Shown: piece after piece, positions 49,128 to 62,950 of the stretch
Layout: every line of letters starts with the position of its first letter
Numbering within the stretch: the first letter of the stretch is position 1
Origin: Prosapia bicincta
Lineage: Eukaryota; Arthropoda; Insecta; Hemiptera; Cercopidae
Length of the DNA: 64,000 nt
Direction: 5' to 3'
Assembly: GCA_036971475.1 (NCBI GenBank)
Contig: JBAIZL010000058.1
Span: 2,038,501-2,102,500, forward strand
Translations under genes and position numbers: made by a program
The notes under the pieces: model-generated
Database searches by the model: none
Told to the model about the DNA's origin: nothing
The model's input: the letters and a program-made list of their open reading frames with translations, nothing else

Positions 49128-52100
49128 CACAGGCGACGTTTCTATAACGGGTACGCTATCGTCTTCAGGTCTACAACACATAAGTACACAATTAAAAATA
49201 ACAACAATAATAACTCAGTTCACAAAAAACCACAGCACAATTAAACTTCTATAATTATAAAACTACACAGGCGACGTTTCTATAACGGGTACGCTATCGT
49301 CTTCAGGTCTACAACACATAAGTACACAATTAAAAATAATAACAATAATAACTCAGTTCACAAATAACCACAACACAATTAAACTTCTATAACTATAAAA
49401 CTACACAGGCGACGTTTCTATAACGGGTACGCTATCGTCTTCAGGTCTACAACACATAAGTACACAATTAAAAATAACAACAATAATAACTCAGTTCACA
49501 AATAACCACAACACAATTAAACTTCTATAACTATAAAACTACACAGGCGACGTTTCTATAACGGGTACGCTATTGTCTTCAGGTCTACAACACATAAGTA
49601 CACAATTAAAAATAATAACTCAGTTCACAAATAACCACAGCACAATTAAACTTCTATAATTATAAAACTACACAAGCGACGTTTCTATAACGGGTACGCT
49701 ATCGTCTTCAGGTCTACAACACATCAGTACACAATTAAAAATAATAACAATAATAACTCAGTTCACAAATAACCACAGCACAATTAAACTTCTATAATTA
49801 TAAAACTACACAGGCGACGTTTCTATAACGGGTACGCTATCGTCTTCAGGTCTACAACACATAAGTACACAATTAAAAATAATAACAATAATAACTCAGT
49901 TCACAAATAACCACAGCACAATTAAACTTCTATAATTATAAAACTACTTAGGCTACGTTTCTATAACGGGTACGCTATCGTCTTCAGGTCTATAACACAT
50001 CAGTACACAATTAAAAATAATAACAATAATAACTCAGTTCACAAATAACCACAGCACAATTATACTTCTATAATTATAAAACTACTTAGGCTACGTTTCT
50101 ATAACGGGTACGCTATCGTCTTCAGGTCTATAACACATCAGTACACAATTAAAAATAATAACAATAATAACTCAGTTCACAAATAACTACAGCACAATTA
50201 AACTTCTATAATTATAAAACTACACAGGCGACGTTTCTATAACGGGTACGCTATCGTCTTCAAGTCTACAACACATAAGTACACAATTAAAAATAATAAC
50301 AATAATAACTCAGTTCACAAATAACCACAGCACAATTAAACTTCTATAATTATAAAACTACACAGGCGACGTTTCTATAACGGGTACGCTATCGTCTTCA
50401 GGTCTACAACACATAAGTACACAATTAAAAATAATAACAATAATAAACTCAGTTCACAAATAACCACAGCACAATTAAACTTCTATAATTATAAAACTAC
50501 ACAGGCGACGTTTCTATAATGGGTACGCTATCGTCTTCAGGTCTACAACACATAAGTACACAATTAAAAATAACAACAATAATAACTCAGTTCACAAATA
50601 ACCACAGCACAATTAAACTTCTATAATTATAAAACTACACAGGCGACGTTTCTATAACGGGTATGCTATCATCTTTAGGTCTACAACACATAAGTACACA
50701 ATTAAAAATAACAACAATAATAACTCAGTTCACAAATAACCACAGCACAATTAAACTTCTATAATTATAAAACTACACAGGCGACGTTTCTATAACGGGT
50801 ACGCTATCGTCTTCAGGTCTACAACACATAAGTACACAATTAAAAATAACAACAATAATAACTCAGTTCACAAATAACCACAGCACAATTAAACTTCTAT
50901 AATTATAAAACTACACAGGCGACGTTTCTATAACGGGTACGCTATCGTCTTCAGGTCTATAACACATCAGTACACAATTAAAAATAATAACAATAATAAC
51001 TCAGTTCACAAATAACTACAGCACAATTAAACTTCTATAATTATAAAACTACACAGGCGACGTTTCTATAACGGGTACGCTATCGTCTTCAGGTCTACAA
51101 CACATAAGTACACAATTAAAAATAATAACAATAATAACTCAGTTCACAAATAACCACAGCACAATTAAACTTCTATAATTATAAAACTACACAGGCGACG
51201 TTTCTATAACGGGTACGCTATCGTCTTCAGGTCTACAACACATAAGTACACAATTAAAAATAACAACAATAATAACTCAGTTCACAAATAACCACAACAC
51301 AATTAAACTTCTATAATTATAAAACTACACAGGCCACGTTTCTATAACGGGTACGCTATCGTCTTCAGGTCTACAACACATAAGTACACAATTAAAAATA
51401 ATAACAATAATAACTCAGTTCACAAATAACCACAGCACAATTAAACTTCTATAATTATAAAACTACACAGGCGACGTTTCTATAACGGGTACGCTATCGT
51501 CTTCAGGTCTACAACACATAAGTACACAATTAAAAATAATAACAATAATAACTCAGTTCACAAATAACCACAGCACTATTAATCTTCTATAATTATAAAA
51601 CTACACAGGCGACGTTTCTATAACGGGTACGCTATCGTCTTCAGGTCTACAACACATAAGTACACAATTAAAAATAATAACAATAATAACTCAGTTCACA
51701 AATAACCACAGCACAATTAAACTTCTATAATTATAAAACTACACAGGCGACGTTTCTATAACGGGTACGCTATCGTCTTCAGGTCTACAACACATAAGTA
51801 CACAATTAAAAATAATAACAATAATAACTCAGTTCACAAATAACCACAGCACAATTAAACTTCTAAAATTATGAAACTACACAGGCGACGTTTCTATAAC
51901 GGGTACGCTATCGTCTTCAGGTGTACAACACATAAGTACACAATTAAAAATAACAACAATAATAACTCAGTTCACAAATAACCACAACACAATTAAACTT
52001 CTATAATTATAAAACTACACAGGCGACGTTTCTATAACGGGTACGCTATCGTCTTCAGGTCTACAACACATAAGTACACAATTAAAAATAATAACATTAA

Positions 52101-52705
52101 TAACTCAGTTCACAAATAACCACAGCACAATTAAACTTCTATAATTATAAAACTACACAGGCGACGTTTCTATAACGGGTACGCTATCGTCTTCAGGTGT
52201 ACAACACATAAGTACACAATTAAAAATAACAACAATAATAACTCAGTTCACAAATAACCACAGCACAATTAAACTTCTATAATTATTAAACTACACAGGC
52301 GACGTTTCTATAACGGGTACGCTATCGTCTTCAGGTCTACAACACATAAGTACACAATTAAAAATAACAACAATAATAACTCAGTTCACAAATAACCACA
52401 GCACAATTAAACTTCTATAATTATAAAACTACACAGGCGACGTTTCTATAACGGGTACGCTATCGTCTTCAGGTCTACAACACATAAGTACATAATTAAA
52501 AATAATAACAATAATAACTCAGTTCACAAATAACCACAGCACAATTAAACTTCTATAATTATAAAACTACACAGGCGACGTTTCTATAACGGGTACGCTA
52601 TCGTCTTCAGGTCTACAACACATAAGTACATAATTAAAAATAATAACAATAATAACTCAGTTCACAAATAACCACAGCACAATTAAACTTCTATAATTAT
52701 AAAAC
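49128..52705 (-). repeat. 138-bp satellite, about 26 monomers, each with a hammerhead-like core
   Basis: The period is 138 bp from the repeated CACAGGCGACGTTTC at 49128, 49266 and onward. On the minus strand every monomer has CUGAAGA, CG, a helix AUAGCG/CGUUAU with UACC loop, A, GAAAC-GUC, then GCCUGU. The core fits the hammerhead consensus (C3-U-G-A-N-G-A9, G12-A-A, cleavage after GUC). Few monomers have core changes (for example 50258 and around 50668). Small TAA indels vary the length by 3 to 12 bp. If transcribed on the minus strand, cleavage would release unit-length RNAs. Confidence 0.85.
49131..49175 (-). ncRNA. Hammerhead-like ribozyme, first monomer of the array
   Basis: This is the representative unit. 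Read 5'-3' on the minus strand: GUAGAC (helix I, 5' side), CUGAAGA (49168-49162), helix II, GAAA (49142-49139), C, and GUC (49137-49135) as cleavage site, then GCCUGU (helix I, 3' side). Helix I pairs C-G, G-C, A-U and two G-U with one A-C mismatch. The closing pair of helix II (normally G10.1-C11.1) is a G-A mismatch and an extra C precedes it. The motif is recognisable, but activity may be low. Confidence 0.68.
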
Positions 52706-52882
52706 AATACATATACCAATAAAATGGGTAACGTCAGAAAGAAATTTTTTTTATAAATACGTTATAACATAAACATTACAAATTATTAGATATTCAATTG
52801 TTTAAAAAACACGAACAAACCCTAACCAGTAAATAGATAGTTGTACCTGACTCGTAAGTCAACCGCTTTTTATTTAACAATT

Positions 52883-53920
52883 GTTATTAATCTTCATATA
52901 TGAATAAATTAATATTTTGTGATTTCAACGTACATAAAATTGTTCAATAAAACAATACATAAAAAGTAAATAATATTCTTCATTGGGCCGTAATTTTTTA
53001 TTGTTTTGTTACAATGACAAATTCTACTTTCGCTAATTCCAATTTGTTTCGTTCTGATTTGTTAAACTTTAACAATGGTACACATTAATTAAACTCAGTG
53101 TAAATAAATACACATTTACACAGTGAGAGTTAAATAATGAAATAAATCTAATTCAAAGAGGAAACATTTTAAATTAGATTTAAAATGCAAAGATGTTTTA
53201 AGTTTATTAAAAATCCCTCTGGCCAATATCTATGTGTAGTAGGAACTTGAAAAATTATTTTACACTTTTTTAATGCAATTATATTCTTTTGAAAAACTAT
53301 ATTCTAGAAATTTTTTCTAATTTCTGTTAATTTATTATGATATTCACCAACTGACAAAAAGTTAAATCAGGAACTGTTGTATAAAAACACCTTCTGCAGT
53401 GAGTGGAGATTTATATTAGACGCATTCTGTAACCATGAATAGAAGTCTGTCTCTCCATATACCTCATGTTGGACACACTCTATGTCTTTATTTATTTCGC
53501 CAAAAATAAATTAAATTAACTTCTGAATAACTGTTGTATTCAAATCAACATTAAAGTTTAATGTAATGCATTTTCCTTCTCATAAAGCCAGTGTATACGT
53601 TTTTTAAAGTAGGGTTATCTGTTGTAGTAATTAAAATAAATAAAAAATTTTAACCCAAACGTATTTGAAAGTGTCCCAAAAATAATATACCCGTTTATAT
53701 ACCCATAATTTAGAAATATAAAGTTAACCTAATATTACGTTTTTGATATCAAATCGAGAATTATGGTAAACGGTTTCAAAAGTTTGATTTTCAATAAATA
53801 TGACAAAAATAGCTCAACAAATTCTGACCAAGGGCCTATCCCGAATTCTCAATTGTATTTGTTCGTCGAAAAATATTTGTAGTTTATTATTTTCTGTGAT
53901 ATAATTTAGCCCCCAAAAAA
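52883..53920. other. AT-rich non-coding
   Basis: No gene is recognised. Confidence 0.35.
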
Positions 53921-54560
53921 TAACACCACAACTGTAAATTCAAAGTTTATAACGGTAACCCTTCTACCACGTCAGGTGATGGACCGGACATGCTCTTGCA
54001 GTATTTTTCGGCTTAGAAGAGAGGGCTATCTTGCCGTAACGCATAGGTCGGATAGTGTAAGAGATAGTTGTAGTCATATTACTTTTGGTGAAATATGCTA
54101 GTCAAAACATAACACCACAACTGTAAATTCAAAAATTGTAACGGTAACCCTTCTACCACGTCAGGTGATGGACCGGACATGCTCTTGCAGTATTTTTCGG
54201 CTTAGAAGAGAGGGCTATCTTGCCGTAACGCATAGGTCGGATAGTGTAAGAGATAGTTGTAGTCATATTACTTTTGGTGAAATATGCTAGTCAAAACATA
54301 ACACCACAACTGTAAATTCAAAGTTTATAACGGTAACCCTTCTACCACGTCAGGTGATGGACCGGACATGCTCTTGCAGTATTTTTCGGCTTAGAAGAGA
54401 GGGCTATCTTGCCGTAACGCATAGGTCGGATAGTGTAAGAGATAGTTGTAGTCATATTACCTTTTGGGAAATATGCTAGTCAAAACATAACACCACAACT
54501 GTAAATTCAAAAATTGTAACGGTAATTCTTGCTCCTGACATGCTCTTGCAGTATTGGTCG
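53921..54560. repeat. 189-bp tandem repeat, 3 full copies and a partial
   Basis: TAACACCACAACTGTAAATT occurs at 53921, 54110, 54299 and 54488, exactly 189 bp apart. Copies are nearly identical. The fourth diverges after about 45 bp. GC is higher than the flanks. Confidence 0.95.
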
Positions 54561-54675
54561 GCTGAGAGGAGAGTAAAGTAGGGTTGGGTAAAGTAAGAGG
54601 TGTGGTGAGATTGTTAACGAAGTATATATATAACGAACTTAGTAAAATGTAGTTATTCCTTCTAGTAGTTCATAC

Positions 54676-55889
<1,214 letters not shown>

Positions 55890-57175
55890 GACTAAAGACA
55901 TTTTTGTTTACAGAATTGGAGTAAAATTAAATTTATTATCATTACATTGAATTCATAGTGAAGATTTAGTGCAATATAAATTAATATTTACAATCTAGGA
56001 AACAATATTGAATAATATTTTTATTTATTTATTTTTTTTTGTATGGCAAAAAACTAATTTAGGTTATCATTGCCAATAATTGGAAGTGACTAATGCAAAG
56101 GTTTTTAATAAAATAAATAAAATAAATATTACATCAACAACAAATAAATATCGAATAACATAAAATAAGAAACAATAAATTTTAAAACATAATAATAAAG
56201 ATATAACAATAAATATATAACGATAAATAAAAAACAACAGAAAGCAATATAAAAATAACTAACAATATTACAATAAATAAAATAATAATTCTATAACAAT
56301 ATATTTTAAAACCTAATGAATAACTATAATAAATAGCAATAAATTAATAAAAATAGATATAACATTTAAAATAAATGTACAATGAAAGTAACACTACTTA
56401 CTACTAATAAAAACAGATGTGGTATGGAAATGTAAGTTATCACATATATTTATTAAAATATAAGTTGATTTTTGTTATACTTAAAATTAGATTTGAATAA
56501 GTTTTAAACATAAATTCTAAATAACCTCTAAATGAAGACCAAGGCAGTGTTTCCAAAACAGTGTCTACAAAATTGGAGTAAAAGTATAATATTTACTAAA
56601 ATTACATTGAATTCACAGTGAATATTTACTGCAATATAAATAAATATTTCACTATCTAGTAAACATTATTTATTGAATAAGATTTTTAATTTAAGTAAAA
56701 TACTGAAAGTAACACAAAGTACAGTAATAAAAACAGCGATGGCATGGAATTATACGTTATCACATATATTTAATAAGATATAAGTAATTTTTAACGCATA
56801 CCATTACATTTGAACAAGTTTTAAACATAACTTCTGAATGAAGATCAAGGCAGTGTTTCCAAAACAGTGTTTACAAAATTGGAGTAAAAATATAATATTT
56901 ACTAAAACTACATTGAATTCATAGTATTAAGATTACCTTCAAAATAAATTATTATTATATTAATCGGTAAACAATATTGAATAACATTTCAACTTATTTA
57001 CAGTGCAGAAATTACCATAGCTTACAAGTAATTAGAAAGCGCCATTGCATGAAACCATAGGTTATTTCTATAAAATATACGTTATATTTTAACACACAAA
57101 AAGTTCCTTTTGAACAAGTTTTAAACATAACTTCCGAACCACCTCTAAATGAAGACCAAAGCATTGTTTTTGATT
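55890..57175. repeat. Diverged ~300-bp tandem repeat with A-rich insert
   Basis: The block ACAAAATTGGAGTAAAA, ACATTGAATTCATAGTG recurs at about 55912, 56570 and 56872. A second shared block (TATCACATATATTTA, ACAAGTTTTAAACATAA) recurs near 56440, 56760 and 57110. The period is about 300 bp. Between the first and second copies lies a 300-bp AATAA-rich low-complexity insert (about 56100-56390) with strong strand asymmetry. Confidence 0.75.
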
Positions 57176-58429
57176 CAAATATAAGCTTGTTATCGGAGAC
57201 CTCCGGTGAAATTCGGTTATCTTCGGTTATTCTTCTTATGGCGCAAAGTGAGCGTTTTTCTCCTTATTTCAAATACTGTAATGTCAAACGCAACTAAAGA
57301 ATTTGTCCTATAGAAGCTAAATCCGTCCACTTTAAATGAAAGACGACGGTTATTGAAAATGGAGATTAACATTTTTCCATATCCATAACTTGACAGGTTA
57401 TTCTTTTACGTTTATAGTGAAGTATTTAAGTCATTGTAATACATGTATAAAGAAATACTTATACGGTAGCCAACATTTCTGCAACAGGGCATAAATTAGA
57501 AGCGAAAGGAATGCTGCCGGAATAAGTGATTTACTTAAAGGCAATAATCTTATTTAAGAATGAATTTAATCATGCGATGAAGCTGTTTTACATTTAAATA
57601 TTTCTATGAAAGAAAGAGAGCATGGTATAATTTGTATTTTTATTTGAGGATTAATGATGAATTAGTACATTTTAAAAAAAAACCTTTTTACCTCGTAATC
57701 TTTTCGGTATTAAAGTTTAGTTCGCATTGGTTTTCCTGGTTGGGGAATGTTGAGACCATTTTGGTTAATGTTGGCAGTAAAATCAGTCCCTATAAACTAA
57801 ACATTTTTATTAAAATTTTAATAACAAAAACGTTTTAATGGGAGTTGATGAATACATTTGAGTCAGACAATATTTGACTTGTAAATCTAGCCTTAAAGTT
57901 AAACTAGTCCGAGGAATGTGACCCGTTTGCAATTTCTCTTGAATGTCTGTTTCCAGCTTTCATGTTATGCAGGCTGGTGAGTAAATGTAATATACGGACC
58001 ATATTGTACGTGCAATGTATTACAAACTATTTTGGGTTAACATTAGTTAAAGTTTTATCTTTATAACATATAGACTATTGTCATAAATAGATAAAATCAA
58101 TGAACATAGTTATAAAGAAATAAATATTTAAATAAAAATACAAATTTTGTTATTTTAAAATAAAACTAAGCAATATTCCCAATTTTCGCCAGATAACTAT
58201 CAATTAACAGCTGTTTCTTCATCAGATAATGTTAATGCAGACTTTAAAACTCTAACATTTTAAAGTTAAACACTTGGGATAAAATTAAATAAACAATTTA
58301 GAATCTTTTAAACGTGTCAATTTCTAAAGTTTGAGTTATAAATTAGGCACTAATATTACTTCATAAAGACAAGGTAACGTTGAAACAACTGGCATAGAAG
58401 TTAATTGGTGAAATTACAGTTATTATTTT
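57176..58429. other. Non-coding
   Basis: 57868-57915 is paralogous to 38247-38290. A CTGATGAAGAAAC...CTGGCGAAA string on the minus strand near 58180-58225 is too loose to call a hammerhead. Nothing else. Confidence 0.35.
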
Positions 58430-60290
58430 ATTGCAACACAGCTTAATAGCGTCACATGCTATTCTTATGTTATGGAAATCAGATTAACAGCTTTAATGCA
58501 TATCTTGAGCCGTTGTGATTCAGCTTAACAGCATCACATGATATTCTTATGTTATGATTTAGCTTAACAGCTTCCATGCAATTATCAAGTTGTGTAACTC
58601 AGGTTAACCGATTTCATGAAAATTTTATATTATTTTGATTAAGCTTAATATCTTCCATTGCAATCATTATTTAGTTTTAACTCAGCTTAGCAGCTTTTAT
58701 AGAAATCCTATGCTATTGTGATTTAGCTTTACAGCTTCCATGGAAATATTATGCTGTTGTAACTTAGCTTAACAGCTTTAACAGCTTTCATGCAAAACAT
58801 ATGCTATTGTGATTAAGCTTAATAGCTTCCATTGCAATCATTATTCAGTTTTAACTCAGCTTAACAGCTTTTATGGAAATCCAATGCTATTGTGATTTAG
58901 CTTTACAGCTTCCATGGAAATATTATGCTGTTGTAACTCAGCTTAACAGCTTTCATGCAAAACATATGTTATTGTGATTAAGCTTAATAGCTTCCATTGC
59001 AATCATTATTGAGTTTTAACTCAGTTACACAGCTTTTATGGAAATCTTATGCTATTGTGATTCAGATTAACAGCTCCCATACAAATCATATGCTATTATG
59101 ACGTTCACTTTAACAGATTCCTTGCAAATCTTATGCTATTGTGATTTAACTTAACAGCTTCAATGCAATTATTATGCTGTTGTAACTGAGCCTAAGAGCT
59201 TTCATGCAAATCTTATGCTATTTTAATTCAGCTTAACGGCTTCCATGCAAATCCTATTCTATTATGATGTTCTCCTTAACAGCTTCCATGCAAATCTTAT
59301 GGTATTGTGATTCAGCTTAACAGCTTCCATACAAATCCTATTCTATTATGATGTTCTCCTTAACAGCTTCCATGCAAATCTTATGGTATTGTGATTCAGC
59401 TTAACAGCTTCCATGCAAATCCTATTCTATTATGATGTTCTCCTTAACAGCTTCCATGCAAATCTTATGGTATTGTGATTCACCTTAACAGCTTCCATGC
59501 AAATCTTATGGTATTGTGATTCAGCTTAACAGCTTCCATGCAAATCCTATTCTATTATGATGTTCTCCTTAACAGCTCCCATGCAAATCTTATGGTATTG
59601 TGATTCACCTTAACGGCTTCCATGCAAATCCTATTCTATTATGATGTTCACCTTAACAGCTTCCATGCAAATCTTATGGTATTGTGATTCAGCTTACCAG
59701 CTTCCATACAAATCTCATGCTATTGTGGTAAGGTCAACAGCTTCCATACAAATCTTATTCTATTTTGATTCAGCTTAACAGCTTCCATGCAAATCCTATT
59801 CTATTATGATGTTCTCCTTAACAGCTTCCATGCAAATCTTATGGTATTGTGATTCAGCTTAACAGCTTCCATACAAATCCTATTCTATTATGATGTTCTC
59901 CTTAACAGCTTCCATGCAAATCTTATGGTATTGTGATTCAGCTTAACAGCTTCCATGCAAATCCTATTCTATTATGATGTTCTCCTTAACAGCTTCCATG
60001 CAAATCTTATGGTATTGTGATTCACCTTAACAGCTTCCATGCAAATCTTATGGTATTGTGATTCAGCTTAACAGCTTCCATGCAAATCCTATTCTATTAT
60101 GATGTTCTCCTTAACAGCTTCCATGCAAATCTTATGGTATTGTGATTCACCTTAACAGCTTCCATGCAAATCTTATGGTATTGTGATTCAGCTTAACAGC
60201 TTCCATACAAATCTCATGCTATTTTGATTCAGGTTAACTGCTTCCATGCACTTAATATGCTGTTGTAACTCTTTTAACATCACCACACGC
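58430..60290. repeat. 41-bp satellite grading into an 83-bp dimeric higher-order repeat
   Basis: The unit is CTTAACAGCTTCCATGCAAA, TCTTATGGTATTGTGATTCAG, about 41 bp and about 45 copies. The left third (to about 59200) is highly diverged. The right part consists of near-identical dimers, alternating GGTATTGTGATTCAG with CTATTATGATGTTCTC, about 83 bp. This gradient is the signature of local unequal crossing-over. Confidence 0.92.
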
Positions 60291-62614
60291 AATTATTATG
60301 TTATTGTTACCATTACGAAATAGAGCAATCTTGAAAACTTACAACAATTCACTTCATTCAAAACACGAGTTTTGCCATTGTCTCTCTATTCCTTGTTACT
60401 GATGAGCCTTATGGTTTGGCACGCTCAAAAGTGTGGTGGAAAAGAACACCTTTGATGAATAAATGAGGTCCAGAAGTGCACCATTAACAAAGAGCTAATT
60501 CATTTGTGCTACTGCAGCTCTATCGGAAAATTCTGTATGCAATTTAAATTTGTAATTTTTGCAGCGTTTGAGTATTGTAATTGTATGTAGGAAGTAAATG
60601 TAAGGAGGAGCAATAAATAGAACTAGGCACGTTTTAGACATAAAAATACCGCTGTCATATTGTTGGAATGTAATGTTGGACCACAGTTGGTATATTGGTA
60701 AAGCCTACATGCTTACTATATGCGACGGTCTACCTACCCAGCGCACGCAGACTCTTCCTCTTGGTCGTTGCTTTCCTCTTAATCCGCACTTGCCTGAGAC
60801 CGCCGACGCAAGTAAAATTTGAAACAAACAGATCTGCTACGAGCCAGAACTTGTACTGCTGCTTGCCAAATACTGCCAGAGAACTAGTCAATGGACTTTG
60901 ATATTAAAAATCTAACTTACTGATATATAACGCTTTGAGTCACTATATCTCAAAATTTTATTTTGAGTCACAGCTTAATGACCAGTTTGAAGAATTATTT
61001 AAGAAATTTATTTAGTGAAAAATAAATTTAACTATTAGTCGTAAGTTAGTAAAAACCATTGATTTCTATTTATATAAAATATTAACTAGTACAGGAATTT
61101 TACTTCTTATTCAATGATATACTGTATATGAAAAAAATATTTTAAAATTCAAAATTCAAAATTTAAATTTAAATTTTATAATTTTTATTTTATTGAAAAA
61201 CATTTTTAAACATTCCCAAATTATTTAATCTTGTGCTACTACCAATCCTAATTTAATCTACCTATATCTTCTTTGATTTTTTTAAAATTTTCTTCAAAAT
61301 TAAATTTGTATAATGTTTTACCTAAGTTCCTTTTTATAAATTTATCCACTTTCAAATTTAATTTACTGCATTAATTTCTATTAGTTATATCTTGTCATCA
61401 AAACATCACCCATATACAAAAATCATTTGTGAAAAACCACATAAATTTTATATAAAAAAGACATGGAATATTAAGATTTTTAAAACTAACAGTCTTATGA
61501 ATCTAAAAGTGTTCATAAATCAAATCAGAAATGATTTTCTTATTGTTATAAATTGCAACTTATTTCCTTAGTAATTACAGTAAAAGTGTAAAATTAGTCA
61601 TTTTGAAAATTTGTGTTTACTTTGCAAATCTCGCCTTATTAGAGTCAATAAAAATATTTAAAATCAATTAAAATTTTCTAGAGTTTTTTTTAGACTACTT
61701 ATAATTTAAATTTACTTTGAAACTGAAAAAAATATGAATCAACAAATTTGTTTCTCTTAAAATTGTTTTAAAAATTTTAAAATCTGTAATCAATTCAAAT
61801 TTTAAAAATTTAAAGACAACCAAATATAGTGGTAACTTGTATTGCTAGTCCACTTCCACGGGAATTCTTTCTTTGGAACAGCCCTCGGTCCGGTGTTCCA
61901 CACATCGTCTATTTATCACTCACAATTTAAAAACAATTCTGAGCCTGACATGGTACCTTGTTTCCAGACTGTCTTAGCCTTGGTAAGCGTTACATCAGCT
62001 AATGGCTTTTGATATCCCTGACTCTACACTTCTTCCACCTGCTGGCGTTATATATCTCTCTCCATTCATTGTGAACAAGTGATCTGTTTTCACTTCAATT
62101 CCTCTAAATTTGTTTTGGTACGATTTAACTATTTTTCATATCTTTAATTTCTCTCAGATTTCTTACGCTGATCAAAATGAAATGTCGATTGTATTTCTAC
62201 GTGTAAATTGGCGTTTGACCTAATTAAACACGGCCTTTGTTACTGGGAAATTACAACCAAATTATTATAATTAATTCACAATAACGTCTGTCAGAGTTGG
62301 CGCTGATATTGCTTGACTTTGCAGTCTGATTGACAAATAGTGCCAATTTGCAAAAGGCTGTCAAGGTTATTGGTAAGATCATATTTTGTAGTAAGGTTAA
62401 TTTAGATGTAGTGGCTTATAACTGAAAAGGTAAGAGAGAACTTTTAATGTAAGTGAGAAGTTTTTCCCACTACCAATGTCACATTGCACCCAGCTTGTGT
62501 TTTTATATCATTATACCAGTATATTCTACCATTAGGAACTAAGTACAACTAGGAGAAAAATTTCAATTTTTGTACAAAAACAAGTTGTTCTTAATGTGAT
62601 CTGAATGACCACCG
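60291..62614. other. Non-coding, one unassigned GC-richer segment
   Basis: 60660-60905 is GC-richer with a 68-codon + frame (LFLLVVAFLLIRTCLRPP in the middle) that I cannot assign. 60910-61850 is extremely AT-rich with short A/T strings. 61850-62100 is mixed. No gene recognised. Confidence 0.3.
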
Positions 62615-62615
62615 C

Positions 62616-62619
<4 letters not shown>

Positions 62620-62701
<82 letters not shown>

Positions 62702-62724
62702 GATATTTCAATAATTATTCAATA

Positions 62725-62773
<49 letters not shown>

Positions 62774-62901
62774 TATTAAATATGGTAATATGTTTTCTTG
62801 TAATTCAGTTAATAAATTAAAAATATTTCAAAAACAAGAATATTTTTAATGAATATATTTATCTATATATATTTATATTTAAAAATCTATTTATCTATCT
62901 A

Positions 62902-62949
<48 letters not shown>

Positions 62950-62950
62950 A
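62620..62950. repeat. (TA)n cluster with a solo PLE terminal block
   Basis: TA tracts at 62620-62685 (ending in CA), 62727-62768 and 62905-62946 surround a 90-bp block (62770-62860) that matches the left terminal block of the 26-kb PLE (TTAATAAATTAAAAATATTT, CAAAAACAAGAATATTT). Confidence 0.82.

Larger units (their letters stand above)
49071..52882 (-). mobile_element. Inverted-repeat-bounded element containing hammerhead satellite
   Basis: The left boundary 49071-49130 and the right boundary 52827-52882 are inverted copies (TTGTTAAATAAA, GACTTGCGAGTTAGGTACAA and CTATTTATTT on the left, with a few mismatches on the right). Between them lies the 138-bp array plus about 120 bp of unique AT-rich DNA on the right. 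Outward-facing 3' ends around a centre are what the smaller PLE foldbacks in this window show. Here one arm's terminal unit appears to have been amplified. No protein-coding sequence is inside. Confidence 0.65.

Noticed and set aside
58170..58230. Hammerhead on minus strand (CTGATGA then GGCGAAAA)
   Set aside because: The stretch between the core halves does not form a convincing helix II.
60395..60435. Hammerhead on plus strand (CTGATGA then GCC/GGC)
   Set aside because: No GAAA follows the putative helix II.
60695..60901. 68-codon ORF with a hydrophobic core
   Set aside because: No family, start context or splice evidence; kept only as an unassigned GC-richer segment.
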